A stretch of DNA of 64,000 nucleotides from Verrucomicrobiales bacterium (GCA_024636835.1 JAGXGH010000127.1:62001-126000), one strand, 5' to 3'. Counted from the first letter of the stretch, positions 10,082-19,301 are shown. Numbers and translations: made by a program. Notes: generated by a model not told the origin, from the sequence alone.

Positions 10082-10169
10082 GTTTTTTCTTTGTTTTTAG
10101 GATGAAATGAATCAGTGGTTAGAAATGAGCGACGGTGACCTCTCGGTGCGTCTAGTTTCTTAACACTGC

Positions 10170-12503
10170 TTAGAATTTGTAACCAACGGTGAATTGAAAT
10201 TTCCCGCTGGAGTCGTTGAACTCATCAGACTGGATCGGCACACCGAAGTCGAGTGCCAATGGGCCGAATGGAAGGTTAAGACGAAGACCGACACCGAAGT
10301 TGGAGTTGATGTCGCCGCCAATATCGAAGGCGTCAGTGCTCACCATACCAAGGTCGTAGAAAACGGCACCACGCACGCTTTCAATAATAGGGAAGGTAAC
10401 TTCGGCACTAACGAAAGCCGAAGATTGGCCACCGATAGGCTCGCCATTCTCGTCCTTAGGACCGACATCGCGATAATCGAAACCACGCAAGTTGCGAGCA
10501 CCACCAAGGAACATACGCTCGAAAATTGGCACGTCATCGCCATCGACGAAGGCAAGCTCACCTTGGACACTGAAGATCAGGTCGTAGGGAAGCTGGTAGA
10601 ATTTAATCCCATCAATCGCCATGCCATAGGCATCAACATCGCCGAATGGACCGGAGTAGTTGACGGATGCGCTGAGCTTGTGACCGCGACGGGTGAGCTG
10701 AACGTTGTCACGCGTGTCAAGAACGTAGGATGCGGTGAACTTACTCTGGAGATAGTCGCCTTCCTCGTTGCGAATGATATCACTGGCACCGGAGTCGATG
10801 TTGTGAATCTTCACATTCTGCATCGTGTGTTGAAGCTTAAGATATGAGAACTCACTGAGCGGCTTGCGGATGTAGAGGCTCTCTCCATATTCGCGCTGCT
10901 CGTAGTCATCAGAGAGGTAGAGAAGATCGCGGAAGAAGAGATCACCACCGAGAGCAAATTTCTTGTCGAAGAAGTAAGGCTCTTCGAGTGAGAGACTGAA
11001 ATCGCGACGTTCGGTTCCGAGTCGGAGATCGAGGACGAATCGCTGACCACCACCAGTGAAGTTCGGCCATCCGAGGAGGTCGAAGTTGGTTTGTGTCAGG
11101 GTGAATCCACCAACGATCGAGTCGATCGAGCTAAATCCGGCACCGACGCTGATTGATCCGGTGTTTTGCTCTTCGACGTTCACGTTAATATCACGAAAAC
11201 CTGGCTCAGACGAGATACTTGGAGAGACGGTGACATTGGAGAAATATCCAGTGTTCATCAAACGCGAGCGGCTGGTGTCGAGCTCAACAGTGTTGAGTGG
11301 ATCGCCAGGGGCAAGGGTCACGTTGCGACGGATAACCTTGTCTTTGGTCTTGATGTTGCCACTAATGTCCACGCGACGAACGAAAGACTTACCACCTTCG
11401 GTCACTGAATAGGTAATTCCCACTTGGCGCTCTCCGGTCTCGCGGAGATCAACAGCCACATCAGCGTCAGCATATCCACGGGAACCGTAGTAGGCTAGGA
11501 TCAGGTCGCGATCTGCCTCGACGTCTTTGGCGGAGTAAGGCGTGCCCGACACCTGCAAGAACTCAGGAGTGATCTCGGAAGGAGCGAAGATACGCAAGCC
11601 CTGAACCGCGATATCGGTCACGGTATAGACGTCGCCTTCGACAATGGTGATCATGAGGTCAACCTTGCCCTTTGAAACCGGCACTCGGTTATAGGAGACG
11701 ACCTTCGCGCGGAGGTAACCAGCATTGCGGTAAAGCGCCTCGATCTTGCCAATGTCTGTTTCCAGGGTGAACTTATCAACTTGTCCCGACTTGGTAAGGA
11801 AGGAGAAAATCCCCTTTTCTTTGGTGTCCATCACTTTGCGAATCTCACCTGCGGTGAAAACGGTGTTACCTTCGAACAGGATATCGCGCACATAACCTTT
11901 ACCGCCCTCTTCGATGAAGTAGGTCACTTGCTGGAAACCATCGCGAGTGGCCGGCTCGATGCGGTAAGAAACGCTGACATCAGAGAATCCACGGCGAACA
12001 TAAATATCTTCGATCTTCTCTTTACCGGCGATCAAGGTCGACGTGCGAACGGTTTGTCCAGCGGTGAGTTCGATTTGATCACGCAGCTTGGCGGAACTGA
12101 CGGCAGCATTACCGACGAAATTAACACTATCAAGACCGGCACGCGTCTCGATCATATAAATGACGCGTACACCGCCGTTGAAGTCCTCTTGGAGAACACG
12201 AACATTCTCAACTTCTCCAGATCCGATCAAGGTGCGAATATCTTCTTCGGTGCGATCGATGGAGAGCGTTTGTCCGGTTTGGACGCCGATCATCCCACGC
12301 AAGCGCTCCGGAGCGACCGTCTGCGGACCGTCAAAGCGGATGCTAACATCGGTTACTTTCTGAGCCGCCTCCTGTGCAACTGCACTCACAGAACTGGCAA
12401 AGAAAACGACAGGAGCTGCTGAAACCATCGCCAAGGAGAAGGCGGCAGACAGTAGACGAAGGGAATACGCGCTGGAATTGGCGAGGCAGGTGACGAATTT
12501 CAT
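10170..12503 (-). CDS. bamA: Outer-membrane protein assembly factor BamA
   Basis: A 777-residue Omp85-family protein: signal peptide (cleavage after about residue 42, near SAVAQE), five POTRA domains (about residues 45-440) and a C-terminal 16-strand barrel that ends in FTVGYKF with the terminal Phe recognised by the BAM complex. The barrel has the Omp85 motif VFYDLG near residue 700 and FGPLALDFGVP near the end. It inserts beta-barrel proteins into the outer membrane. Its promoter region upstream (12504-12743) carries a 20-bp tandem repeat. Confidence 0.96.
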   Translation of the reverse strand: MKFVTCLANSSAYSLRLLSAAFSLAMVSAAPVVFFASSVSAVAQEAAQKVTDVSIRFDGPQTVAPERLRGMIGVQTGQTLSIDRTEEDIRTLIGSGEVENVRVLQEDFNGGVRVIYMIETRAGLDSVNFVGNAAVSSAKLRDQIELTAGQTVRTSTLIAGKEKIEDIYVRRGFSDVSVSYRIEPATRDGFQQVTYFIEEGGKGYVRDILFEGNTVFTAGEIRKVMDTKEKGIFSFLTKSGQVDKFTLETDIGKIEALYRNAGYLRAKVVSYNRVPVSKGKVDLMITIVEGDVYTVTDIAVQGLRIFAPSEITPEFLQVSGTPYSAKDVEADRDLILAYYGSRGYADADVAVDLRETGERQVGITYSVTEGGKSFVRRVDISGNIKTKDKVIRRNVTLAPGDPLNTVELDTSRSRLMNTGYFSNVTVSPSISSEPGFRDINVNVEEQNTGSISVGAGFSSIDSIVGGFTLTQTNFDLLGWPNFTGGGQRFVLDLRLGTERRDFSLSLEEPYFFDKKFALGGDLFFRDLLYLSDDYEQREYGESLYIRKPLSEFSYLKLQHTMQNVKIHNIDSGASDIIRNEEGDYLQSKFTASYVLDTRDNVQLTRRGHKLSASVNYSGPFGDVDAYGMAIDGIKFYQLPYDLIFSVQGELAFVDGDDVPIFERMFLGGARNLRGFDYRDVGPKDENGEPIGGQSSAFVSAEVTFPIIESVRGAVFYDLGMVSTDAFDIGGDINSNFGVGLRLNLPFGPLALDFGVPIQSDEFNDSSGKFQFTVGYKF

Positions 12504-12570
12504 AGTGTTGAGATCGAATAATCTTCCCTCGTTTCCGAAACATGGAAGCGACAGGATTTAGCGAATGGAA

Positions 12571-12620
12571 CAAGGGGAAACCCAAGGCGTCAAGGGGAAA
12601 CTAAAGACGTCAAAAGGAAA
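12571..12620. repeat. 20-bp tandem repeat upstream of bamA
   Basis: Two near-identical 20-bp units (12571-12590 and 12591-12610, each starting CAAGGGGAAA and ending in GCGT or ACGT) are followed by a decayed half-unit starting CAAAAGGAAA at 12611. They lie about 70-120 bp upstream of the bamA start and upstream of the divergent small lipoprotein gene. A role as repeated protein-binding sites is possible but not shown. Confidence 0.65.
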
Positions 12621-12743
12621 GCGACAGCCCAACTATGCTCGATTCACACGTTTTGGACTTTCCAGACGGGAAATCATGCTTTACTTCTTCCATTCCATAG
12701 ACCTAAAACAGTGTCTGATAGATCAGTGTTAACCTCAGCCATT

Positions 12744-12920
12744 ATGAAAATTCTAAAAATTCTCACCGCCTTGTTGACCCTCTCTGCCGCGGCCTCATTC
12801 ACCAGCTGTAATTCGCCAAAAGGCGCAATGACCTATAAGGATGACGGGCGGTATCCTGAATACTTTGGCGGCCAAGGGAACCCCAATAGACCCACTGACT
12901 ATGTCCCGCGCGACATGTAA
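12744..12920 (+). CDS. Small putative lipoprotein, unknown function
   Basis: From the ATG at 12744 the product is 58 residues: a hydrophobic signal (MKILKILTALLTLSAAASF) ending in a lipobox-like FTSC, then a short polar, Gly/Pro/Asp-rich tail with no recognisable domain. I reject the earlier in-frame start at 12711 because it would put polar residues before the signal. It is divergent from bamA. No function can be given; small lipoproteins of this form are common in Gram-negative bacteria. Confidence 0.6.
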   Translation: MKILKILTALLTLSAAASFTSCNSPKGAMTYKDDGRYPEYFGGQGNPNRPTDYVPRDM

Positions 12921-12929
12921 GTGTAACAT

Positions 12930-12972
12930 TATCGCCTCCTTCAATCGGCGATAGACGGAACCGCCTTTTTTT
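12930..12972 (+). terminator. Possible terminator after the small lipoprotein gene
   Basis: TATCGCC (12930-12936) pairs with GGCGATA (12947-12953), and a run of seven T follows at 12966-12972. The 12-base gap between stem and T-run is longer than usual, so the call is weak. Confidence 0.35.
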
Positions 12973-13033
12973 CTCTCCTTGTAGCGGAATTCACCTTGAT
13001 TTCCGCAGCGGTATCGCTTAGCGCGTTGGCAGC

Positions 13034-13369
13034 ATGCAAAAATCGATCAACAGACTCGGGTTTACGCTCATTGAATCCCTGGTAATGCTAGTACTCATCG
13101 CCGGGGTGACAGTAGTATTACTATCCTTGTTGCGCAAAGACCAATTTGGCGTGGACACCTCTGAGCCTATCGAAACCCCTCTGCATAGAATGCTCGATTT
13201 CGGCGGCGACGAAGACGACACCGGAGTCACGATCGAAGGCCTACCGCCCGCCATCGAAGGTCAACCAAGCACCGACACCACACCTTGGCAAGGTGAGTTG
13301 AATGCTCCCAGGGAGACGCCGGCTTCAGAAGGCTCAAGCCCTATCATTCCTCCATCGCAGGAGGAATAA
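13034..13369 (+). CDS. Pseudopilin-like protein with prepilin peptidase motif
   Basis: A 111-residue protein whose start, MQKSINRLGFTLIESLV, is a textbook type IV prepilin signal: cleavage after Gly9, Phe10 as the new N-terminus, Glu14 at position +5, then a hydrophobic helix to about residue 33. The rest is short, acidic and Pro-rich, with no globular pilin domain visible. It could be a minor pseudopilin or regulatory small pilin. It stands alone, with no assembly ATPase or secretin nearby, and is unrelated in position to the Verru_Chthon genes at the right end. Confidence 0.75.
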   Translation: MQKSINRLGFTLIESLVMLVLIAGVTVVLLSLLRKDQFGVDTSEPIETPLHRMLDFGGDEDDTGVTIEGLPPAIEGQPSTDTTPWQGELNAPRETPASEGSSPIIPPSQEE

Positions 13370-13457
13370 GTATCTCGGCTCGCATATCAGCCTACTCCAC
13401 CTTCCGCCCTGCCTATCGAAAATTCGGGCATCAAGCCAAACCATTGCGGAGAAGAAA

Positions 13458-14651
13458 ATGAGTCATCAAGAGGAGTCCGGCCAGAGCACACTTCAAAAGC
13501 ACGACCACGAGTCGTGGATAGCACGCAAGATCGCTCGATTCGGTGAACTTTCTCAATCACCTGAGGGCAGGAAACTTCTTCGAAGGAAGATTTCGACTTT
13601 TTTCAACCGTCTTCTGCTGATCACTATTATTGGCTACGCTGTATTTATCATCAGCTTAGTCGCCTCCATGCATTGGATTGGTGAACGGAACGTGACCACC
13701 GCATTCCTCCTCTATCTTCCGCCAGCAATCTGGCTTTTACCCGCACCCGTTCTGGCGTTTCTCGCCTTGCTCATTCGCAAGCGACACGTCTTCACTGTCA
13801 TTGGTATCTCAGCCCTCGCATTTCTCGCGCTTTTCAATTATCAACTGGGAGAGGATCCTATTTTGCATGCCGCCGACCGCCCTGCAGATACCATCACCGT
13901 TCTGACCTACAACCGCGGCCAAAACAACCGCCAGAGCCTCCAACCATTCAAAAACCTGACCCAACCCGATCTGCTGGTCTTACAGGACTCTGGAAACCGC
14001 GCGGATAATTTCATGCGGTCGGACGGCTACAGCGAGTTTTCCCACGCGGAGTCGATCGCAAACTTCACCCTCGTCAGTAAATTCCCCATACGTTCCAAAG
14101 AAGCCTTCAGCCAACAACATGGAAAACGCGAGCGTTACTATGCAGCGCGCTTCGTGATCGATTTCAATGGAAAAGCGGTCTCGGTTTATGCCGTCCACCT
14201 TCCGACACCACGAGATATGCTCTTGCACTATCGCAAGGGGTCATTCCTTGTCGGTGTATTGGGCTTTCCCGGCTCGCCATTTGCCTCCAGCAGGAAAAAA
14301 TACCAACAATTCTGGGACGTTCATATTAACATGACCAAGGAACTGCTCGAAAAGACCCAAGCGGACCCTAACCCAGTGATCGTCGCCGGTGATTTCAATG
14401 CCCCATCCCTTGGTTATATCCACAAGCTAGTTGCCGATCAACTCACTGATGCACACGAAGAAGTGGGACACGGCACCGGACACAGCTTCCCGGGTGTGAC
14501 GCGAAATCCACTCAGCCTTTTCGGCCCATGGATGCGAATCGACTACCTTTTCTGTAACGATATGTTTCAGCCGAAGTGGTGCCTAACCGAAGAAAAACGC
14601 CCGTCCCAGCACCGAGCTATCACAGCGAGCTTTAAGCTCACAACCGATTAG
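13458..14651 (+). CDS. Membrane-anchored endonuclease/exonuclease/phosphatase-family protein
   Basis: From the ATG at 13458 (GGAG upstream at a good distance) the product is 397 residues. The N-terminal part has three hydrophobic segments (about residues 50-130); the C-terminal part is an EEP-fold domain with VLTYNRGQNN, PDLLVLQDSG, VYAVHLPTPRD, VIVAGDFNAP, RIDYLF and SQHRAITA, which match the metal-binding and catalytic motifs. Substrate (nucleic acid, phospholipid or inositol phosphate) is not predictable. Its stop overlaps by 4 bp the stop of the convergent deacetylase-like gene. Confidence 0.85.
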   Translation: MSHQEESGQSTLQKHDHESWIARKIARFGELSQSPEGRKLLRRKISTFFNRLLLITIIGYAVFIISLVASMHWIGERNVTTAFLLYLPPAIWLLPAPVLAFLALLIRKRHVFTVIGISALAFLALFNYQLGEDPILHAADRPADTITVLTYNRGQNNRQSLQPFKNLTQPDLLVLQDSGNRADNFMRSDGYSEFSHAESIANFTLVSKFPIRSKEAFSQQHGKRERYYAARFVIDFNGKAVSVYAVHLPTPRDMLLHYRKGSFLVGVLGFPGSPFASSRKKYQQFWDVHINMTKELLEKTQADPNPVIVAGDFNAPSLGYIHKLVADQLTDAHEEVGHGTGHSFPGVTRNPLSLFGPWMRIDYLFCNDMFQPKWCLTEEKRPSQHRAITASFKLTTD

Positions 14652-15733
14652 CTAAGTTTGTAGAGGTAGTCGTAGTGCTCCGACGGGTCACCACTGACGC
14701 CATCCTCCGCGGCATGCACCAAGTTCACCATCTGTCGGGCAGTCACCCAGTGGATGGCGAGATCAGGATCCGTTGAGAGCTGCGTTCCGAGAAATTTCAC
14801 GAACTCTTTCATAGGATCACCGAGAAGTGTGTTGTAATTCTGCGGGATGCCTCCGTGAGTGTGGAGTTTCACAAAGATCCAGGAATCCGCACCCTCGACG
14901 CGAATTCCGGTCTTTTGCCACAATCGCCAGCGATCAGGGAGCGGCGGATTCAAGCCAGTGAGATCTCCGTTCTCGACCTTCGGCAGCACGCCCAACTTCC
15001 TGCGCTCCCAGTTCAAGGCCAGCGGCCCCTGTATCAACAACAGCTGGTTCTGCGCTTCTCTGCAAGATACGTTTCTCCCTTTAGCAGCGATGACACCTCG
15101 ATCATGAGACTTGGGCTCAGGGCCGTCCGTCGCATAATAGATCGAATTGACGATTTTTGTCTGCGCCGGATGCGGGGCGGAAGGCATTGTGAAATCGGCG
15201 TAGCAACCGGTTTCGCGAAGTACTCCAAGCTCATTGTTCACACCACAACTGAGACCCTCCGGATTAGAATTATCCAATGCCCAGTTACCGTGAATAAACG
15301 CATAGCGACGATTGCCAGCAGCGTCGCTGCAGATCATTCCGGCATGGGAGGCCAAGTCATCCACACCGCGAAGCAATTGCTCCCTGAGCGTCTCCTCGGT
15401 GTCGTCCTCATGGTGAAGATGAACCTCCACTTCGGACTCCGTCAGTGCACAAATCTCACCGATCTCCGATAAAAGATCGCGGTCGTATTGCTCGATCGGG
15501 AAAAAGAAGGTATGCCGCGGCGCAATACCGGTTTCGCTTTCACACTCCTTGCGCAACTGAGGGAACCTCGTTTTCCAGTCAGCCAGCCGCTTCATTGCGC
15601 CCGCTTTATCTGTATCATGCAACGGCTCGAAATGATCGCAAACCGACAGGATCACATGCTGCTTTCCCGTCGGGCGACGATACGCAGAACGCTTCAGCAC
15701 GGGCAATAGCCATTTATCGATCGCTTTAATCAT
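14648..15733 (-). CDS. Polysaccharide deacetylase-like protein
   Basis: A 361-residue protein without a signal peptide. Features that suggest a NodB-like metal-dependent deacetylase or related fold are SVCDHFEP near residue 30 (a possible catalytic Asp), EVHLHHEDDTEET near residue 130 (candidate metal-binding His pair), and the late segment KLHTHGG. Proteins of this kind occur in exopolysaccharide clusters. The match is by pattern only; a glycoside hydrolase-type barrel is an alternative. It lies 84 bp downstream of the VanZ-type gene on the same strand, next to the glycan cluster. Confidence 0.55.
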   Translation of the reverse strand: MIKAIDKWLLPVLKRSAYRRPTGKQHVILSVCDHFEPLHDTDKAGAMKRLADWKTRFPQLRKECESETGIAPRHTFFFPIEQYDRDLLSEIGEICALTESEVEVHLHHEDDTEETLREQLLRGVDDLASHAGMICSDAAGNRRYAFIHGNWALDNSNPEGLSCGVNNELGVLRETGCYADFTMPSAPHPAQTKIVNSIYYATDGPEPKSHDRGVIAAKGRNVSCREAQNQLLLIQGPLALNWERRKLGVLPKVENGDLTGLNPPLPDRWRLWQKTGIRVEGADSWIFVKLHTHGGIPQNYNTLLGDPMKEFVKFLGTQLSTDPDLAIHWVTARQMVNLVHAAEDGVSGDPSEHYDYLYKLS

Positions 15734-15817
15734 CCGGATTTCTGGTTATAAGTTGGAAAAGGTCTCAATGCGGGTAACTCATCGCAGAAGAGTCTCCCGT
15801 GACAAGAAAAACAGTGT

Positions 15818-16702
15818 TTATTTTAACCACACCGAATAAATAACCAGCCGACGAGCAGGGCTCTTCGCTCCAAAATGCAAGGAAAGGCTATCTACTTCTC
15901 GCGGCACACCCTGAAGTTGATCGAAGGGTAAGCCGATTGTTGTTCGCCCATGAGGAACCTGAACCTTGCCGGAGAGTCTGTCGCCATTCAGAGTATCAAG
16001 CCGCACCCCAAGATCGAAAGCCTCATTGGGATTTTCCACATCAAAGAAAATACCATTCCATCGCTCCCAATCCTGCCAGTGCGGATTGACAATTTCCACA
16101 CCGCGCCAGTCGCCCGCTGCGGCTGAAATTCCAACCCGTCCATCAATACAAACTACACCAGTATCGCTCTTCGCGCGCAGCAACTGCGAGCCGGCCCACC
16201 ACCCCCCATCGAACACCACTGGCAATCGTTTCGCATAGTGTTTGGCAATGACAGGCTGCGCCATGACCTGGGATGCAAGGAATAGCGTTCCGATAACCAG
16301 ACCGATAAAACAAATGGCTGCGGAAATCCATCGACGCTGGAAGATCATCCGGCTAAATACCGTCGCAAAACAAATTCCGACGACGTCAGCAAGAGTGTCG
16401 AAACCACTGGGCGATCGATCCGACAGTTGTTGCAACAACTCACTGCCAACCGCCAGCATCGTCACCAACCCTGAGATCCAAAGCCAGCCTCGCCCGGCAT
16501 GCATTCTGCTCCAACCAAAAATACCGAGGAACAACAAGGTCACCACGGCAAACAACGGAGCGTGCATCGCGTCTCGGTAGTCACCCAAAAAATCAGAGAT
16601 CAGGGCAATTCTTTCCTCGGGAAGCAACAGCAGAACAGCAGCCAGCACGGCGAGAAAACAACACCCCAAGCGGATGAACCCTTGAATTTTCGGAGAAATC
16701 AC
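15818..16702 (-). CDS. VanZ-domain membrane protein with extra C-terminal domain
   Basis: A 294-residue protein starting at GTG. The N-terminal half (to about residue 150) has four to five membrane segments and the VanZ-family pattern, with MHAPLFA and SELLQQLSDRSPSGFDTLAD followed by VVG. The C-terminal part (about residues 165-294) looks like a beta-rich extracytoplasmic domain with WQDWERWNGIFFDVENP and GRTTIGLPFD. VanZ-like proteins alter teicoplanin sensitivity and occur in polysaccharide loci; the fused domain resembles a carbohydrate-binding or CIA30-type sandwich, which is inference. It is divergent from algD. Confidence 0.75.
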   Translation of the reverse strand: MISPKIQGFIRLGCCFLAVLAAVLLLLPEERIALISDFLGDYRDAMHAPLFAVVTLLFLGIFGWSRMHAGRGWLWISGLVTMLAVGSELLQQLSDRSPSGFDTLADVVGICFATVFSRMIFQRRWISAAICFIGLVIGTLFLASQVMAQPVIAKHYAKRLPVVFDGGWWAGSQLLRAKSDTGVVCIDGRVGISAAAGDWRGVEIVNPHWQDWERWNGIFFDVENPNEAFDLGVRLDTLNGDRLSGKVQVPHGRTTIGLPFDQLQGVPREVDSLSLHFGAKSPARRLVIYSVWLK

Positions 16703-16730
16703 GTTGGAATTTTCAGAATTTAATTATTTT

Positions 16731-16766
16731 GATGCCTTGATTTTAGTGCCATCAAGGACTTGCATC
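16731..16766. promoter_or_regulatory. Dyad in the vanZ/algD divergent region
   Basis: GATGC-CTTGA (16731-16740) is mirrored by TCAAG (16752-16756) and GCATC (16762-16766), giving a nested inverted repeat with a 5-base bulge. It lies about 60-95 bp upstream of the first gene of the + strand glycan cluster. It could be an operator or leader hairpin; no clear -35/-10 pair was found. Confidence 0.3.
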
Positions 16767-16824
16767 TTGAACATCGTTCACGAGTTCTCACCATACCTCA
16801 ACATTTTCCTCCTTACCTCACACA

Positions 16825-18153
16825 ATGCCGAACGATCATCCCACTATCAGCGTCTTTGGCTTAGGCTATGTCGGTTCGGTCACCGCCGCCTGTTTAAGCG
16901 CAGCTGGATTGAATGTCATCGGGGTAGACACCAACGAACAGAAGGTTGCCGCGATGGCACAGGGGATCTCTCCAGTCAAAGAGCCGAAAGTCGATGATCT
17001 GCTACTCGCAGGTGTTTCCAATGGATCGGTTCGTGCGACAACAGACGCAGAGCAGGCCATTCGGGAGTCACAGATTTCGCTCGTCTGCGTAGGAACGCCA
17101 AGTAAGGCATCGGGTGATCTGAATCTCTCCTACGTCGAAACCCTCACCGACTCGCTCGCCTCCACCTTGGCGGATTTAGACCGTGAGCACTTACTCGTCT
17201 ACCGCAGCACCATGCTACCAGGGTCGACACGAAGATTGGCGACAGAGCGCCTCGGCGAATTGGTCGAAAGCGGTAAGTTGCAGGTATTCTTCTTCCCCGA
17301 GTTCCTTCGCGAAGGTACTGCCGTCGACGATTTCAATCAACCCGGTCTCAGCGTTATTGGCGTTCAAGGCGATCCGTCTCCGACTAATGTCCCTGACATA
17401 CTCCATCCCCTGCTTGGAGAGAACTGGGAAGTGGCATCACTCGAGGCCGCCGAGATGTTGAAATACTCTTGCAACGCGTTCCACGCCCTCAAGGTGACTT
17501 TTGCCAATGAGATTGGACGAATCTCCAAAGAGAATGGCATCGACTCACGCAGCGTGATGCGCATGCTCTGCAAGGACGAAGTGCTCAACATCTCCACTGC
17601 CTACATGCGTCCCGGCACACCATTTGGCGGGTCCTGCCTTCCAAAAGACCTCTCCGCCCTCGGCGCATTTTCGCGCTCTTCAGGCACGCCGACACCTTGT
17701 CTCGACAGCCTCAAGGTCAGCAACAGCCACCACCTCACCCATTTGAAGCGACTGGTCGAAAATGCCGGCAACAAGCGCGTGGTCATTGTCGGCGTTGCGT
17801 TCAAAGACGACACGGATGACTTGCGTGGCAGCTCATTCGTCGAGCTCGCTGCATCACTTCTCATCGGCGGATACGACGTCAAGCTCGTCGACCCTCTTGT
17901 AGAGCCTCAAGCGCTCACCGGCGCAAACGATGTGTTCGCGAGGATGAAACTCCCCGACCTGGAGAACTTGCTCTCTGGAACTCTAGCGCAGAATCTCGAC
18001 CAGCCGGCTACCGTCGTTGTGTCGAAAAAATGCATCGATCTCACAGAGATCGCCGCAGCGCTTACTCGATCCCATCACGTCATCGATGTCAACAACTGGC
18101 CCGCACTCGCGGCGCTGGAATCCAGCTACGAGGGAATCTGCTGGGAACTCTAA
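16825..18153 (+). CDS. GDP-mannose 6-dehydrogenase-like nucleotide-sugar dehydrogenase
   Basis: A 442-residue NAD-dependent enzyme that oxidises the C6 of a nucleotide sugar twice to give a uronic acid. It has the Rossmann motif FGLGYVG (residues 11-17), FPEFLREGTAVDDF, the lysine segment AEMLKYSCNAFHALKVTFANE, and catalytic Cys271 in FGGSCLPKD. The segments MLCKDEVLN, YMRPG and the final EGICW closely resemble AlgD, so GDP-mannuronate is the best guess; UDP-glucose dehydrogenase is the alternative. It is the first gene of the + strand glycan cluster and is followed 12 bp later by a GT2 gene. Confidence 0.9.
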   Translation: MPNDHPTISVFGLGYVGSVTAACLSAAGLNVIGVDTNEQKVAAMAQGISPVKEPKVDDLLLAGVSNGSVRATTDAEQAIRESQISLVCVGTPSKASGDLNLSYVETLTDSLASTLADLDREHLLVYRSTMLPGSTRRLATERLGELVESGKLQVFFFPEFLREGTAVDDFNQPGLSVIGVQGDPSPTNVPDILHPLLGENWEVASLEAAEMLKYSCNAFHALKVTFANEIGRISKENGIDSRSVMRMLCKDEVLNISTAYMRPGTPFGGSCLPKDLSALGAFSRSSGTPTPCLDSLKVSNSHHLTHLKRLVENAGNKRVVIVGVAFKDDTDDLRGSSFVELAASLLIGGYDVKLVDPLVEPQALTGANDVFARMKLPDLENLLSGTLAQNLDQPATVVVSKKCIDLTEIAAALTRSHHVIDVNNWPALAALESSYEGICWEL

Positions 18154-18165
18154 AAGAACTCCACC

Positions 18166-19299
18166 ATGTCCGACAATCCAGCACTCACCTTCGTCTTTCC
18201 GTGCCTCAATGAAGAAGCGACCCTCGAAGGCTGCATTACGGAATTGAAAACGTCGCTCGACCAAGGCGACTACGCTTACGAAATCGTCGTCGCCGACAAC
18301 GGCAGCACCGATCGCTCGGCGGAGATTGCCACCTCGATGGGTGCCCGTGTCGTGCCAGTAAAAGAAAAAGGATATGGTGCCGCACTCCGCGGCGGGATTG
18401 ATGCCGCAGAGGCACCTTACGTGATGTTTGCCGATGCCGACCTCACCTACATGCTCAATCACGCCCACCCGCTGTTTGAGAAAGCGCGGGAACACGACGC
18501 CGACATGGCGATTGCCTCACGGATGACCGGTGACATTCAGGAGGGCGCCATGCCGCCTCTTCACCGCCATCTTGGCACGCCCGTACTGACCAAGCTCATC
18601 AACGTGCTTTTCAACGGAAAACTCACCGACTGCAACTCCGGCTTCCGCTGCATTAAAAAGTCTGCGTATGACACTTGGGGCATTCGTGGAACCGGCATGG
18701 AGTTCGCGTCGGAACTTTTAATCAAGGCCCTCAAGCACAACGCGCGAACCGTTGAAATCCCATCGGGTCTCCGCGCGGACCAGCCGGGACGCGAGCCGCA
18801 CCTAAGAACTTGGCGGGACGGCATGCGCCACCTCCTGTTCATCCTCTCGGAGCGCCCTCGCTTGTTTGAGGTCATCGGCCTGACTCTACTAATTGCTACC
18901 ACACTACTCCAAGGCGTCTCCTTACTCGCCGGTCCTAGCGAACTGGGCAAACTCAACATCTTCGACGTGCACACCCAGACCCTGCTCCTATTGCTCGGCT
19001 TGGTCGGCACCCAGGTTTATATCCTCAGTTGCACCTTGTTCGTCTTCGAACGCGAAAAGCCACTCGCCCTAACAAGCAAACTCATCGGACTCGGCGAAGG
19101 ACCACTATTCTTTGTCCTCCTCCTTACATTTCTGGCCGACATCGCCCTGATGGCAGGTCTCGTCATCTACTGGGCAGTCCAAGACTTCCACGGCCTCGAT
19201 CTGATGCGAACACTACTGCCAGGCGTTCACTTGCTGGGATGTTCCGGTGCACTGGCACTCGGTTTGCTGGGTGTTCATATCTTCAAAAGAAGCCGCTGA
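18166..19299 (+). CDS. GT2 glycosyltransferase, dolichyl-phosphate mannose synthase type
   Basis: A 377-residue protein with an N-terminal GT-A domain: VFPCLNEEATL near residue 10, VVADNGSTDRS near residue 43 and the DxD region FADADL near residue 88. Two to four C-terminal membrane segments follow (about residues 230-375). This layout matches polyprenyl-phosphate sugar synthases, which load mannose or glucose onto a lipid carrier for GT-C enzymes. The next gene is such a GT-C-type enzyme, which supports a donor-supply role. Confidence 0.88.
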   Translation: MSDNPALTFVFPCLNEEATLEGCITELKTSLDQGDYAYEIVVADNGSTDRSAEIATSMGARVVPVKEKGYGAALRGGIDAAEAPYVMFADADLTYMLNHAHPLFEKAREHDADMAIASRMTGDIQEGAMPPLHRHLGTPVLTKLINVLFNGKLTDCNSGFRCIKKSAYDTWGIRGTGMEFASELLIKALKHNARTVEIPSGLRADQPGREPHLRTWRDGMRHLLFILSERPRLFEVIGLTLLIATTLLQGVSLLAGPSELGKLNIFDVHTQTLLLLLGLVGTQVYILSCTLFVFEREKPLALTSKLIGLGEGPLFFVLLLTFLADIALMAGLVIYWAVQDFHGLDLMRTLLPGVHLLGCSGALALGLLGVHIFKRSR

Positions 19300-19301
19300 T
19301 C

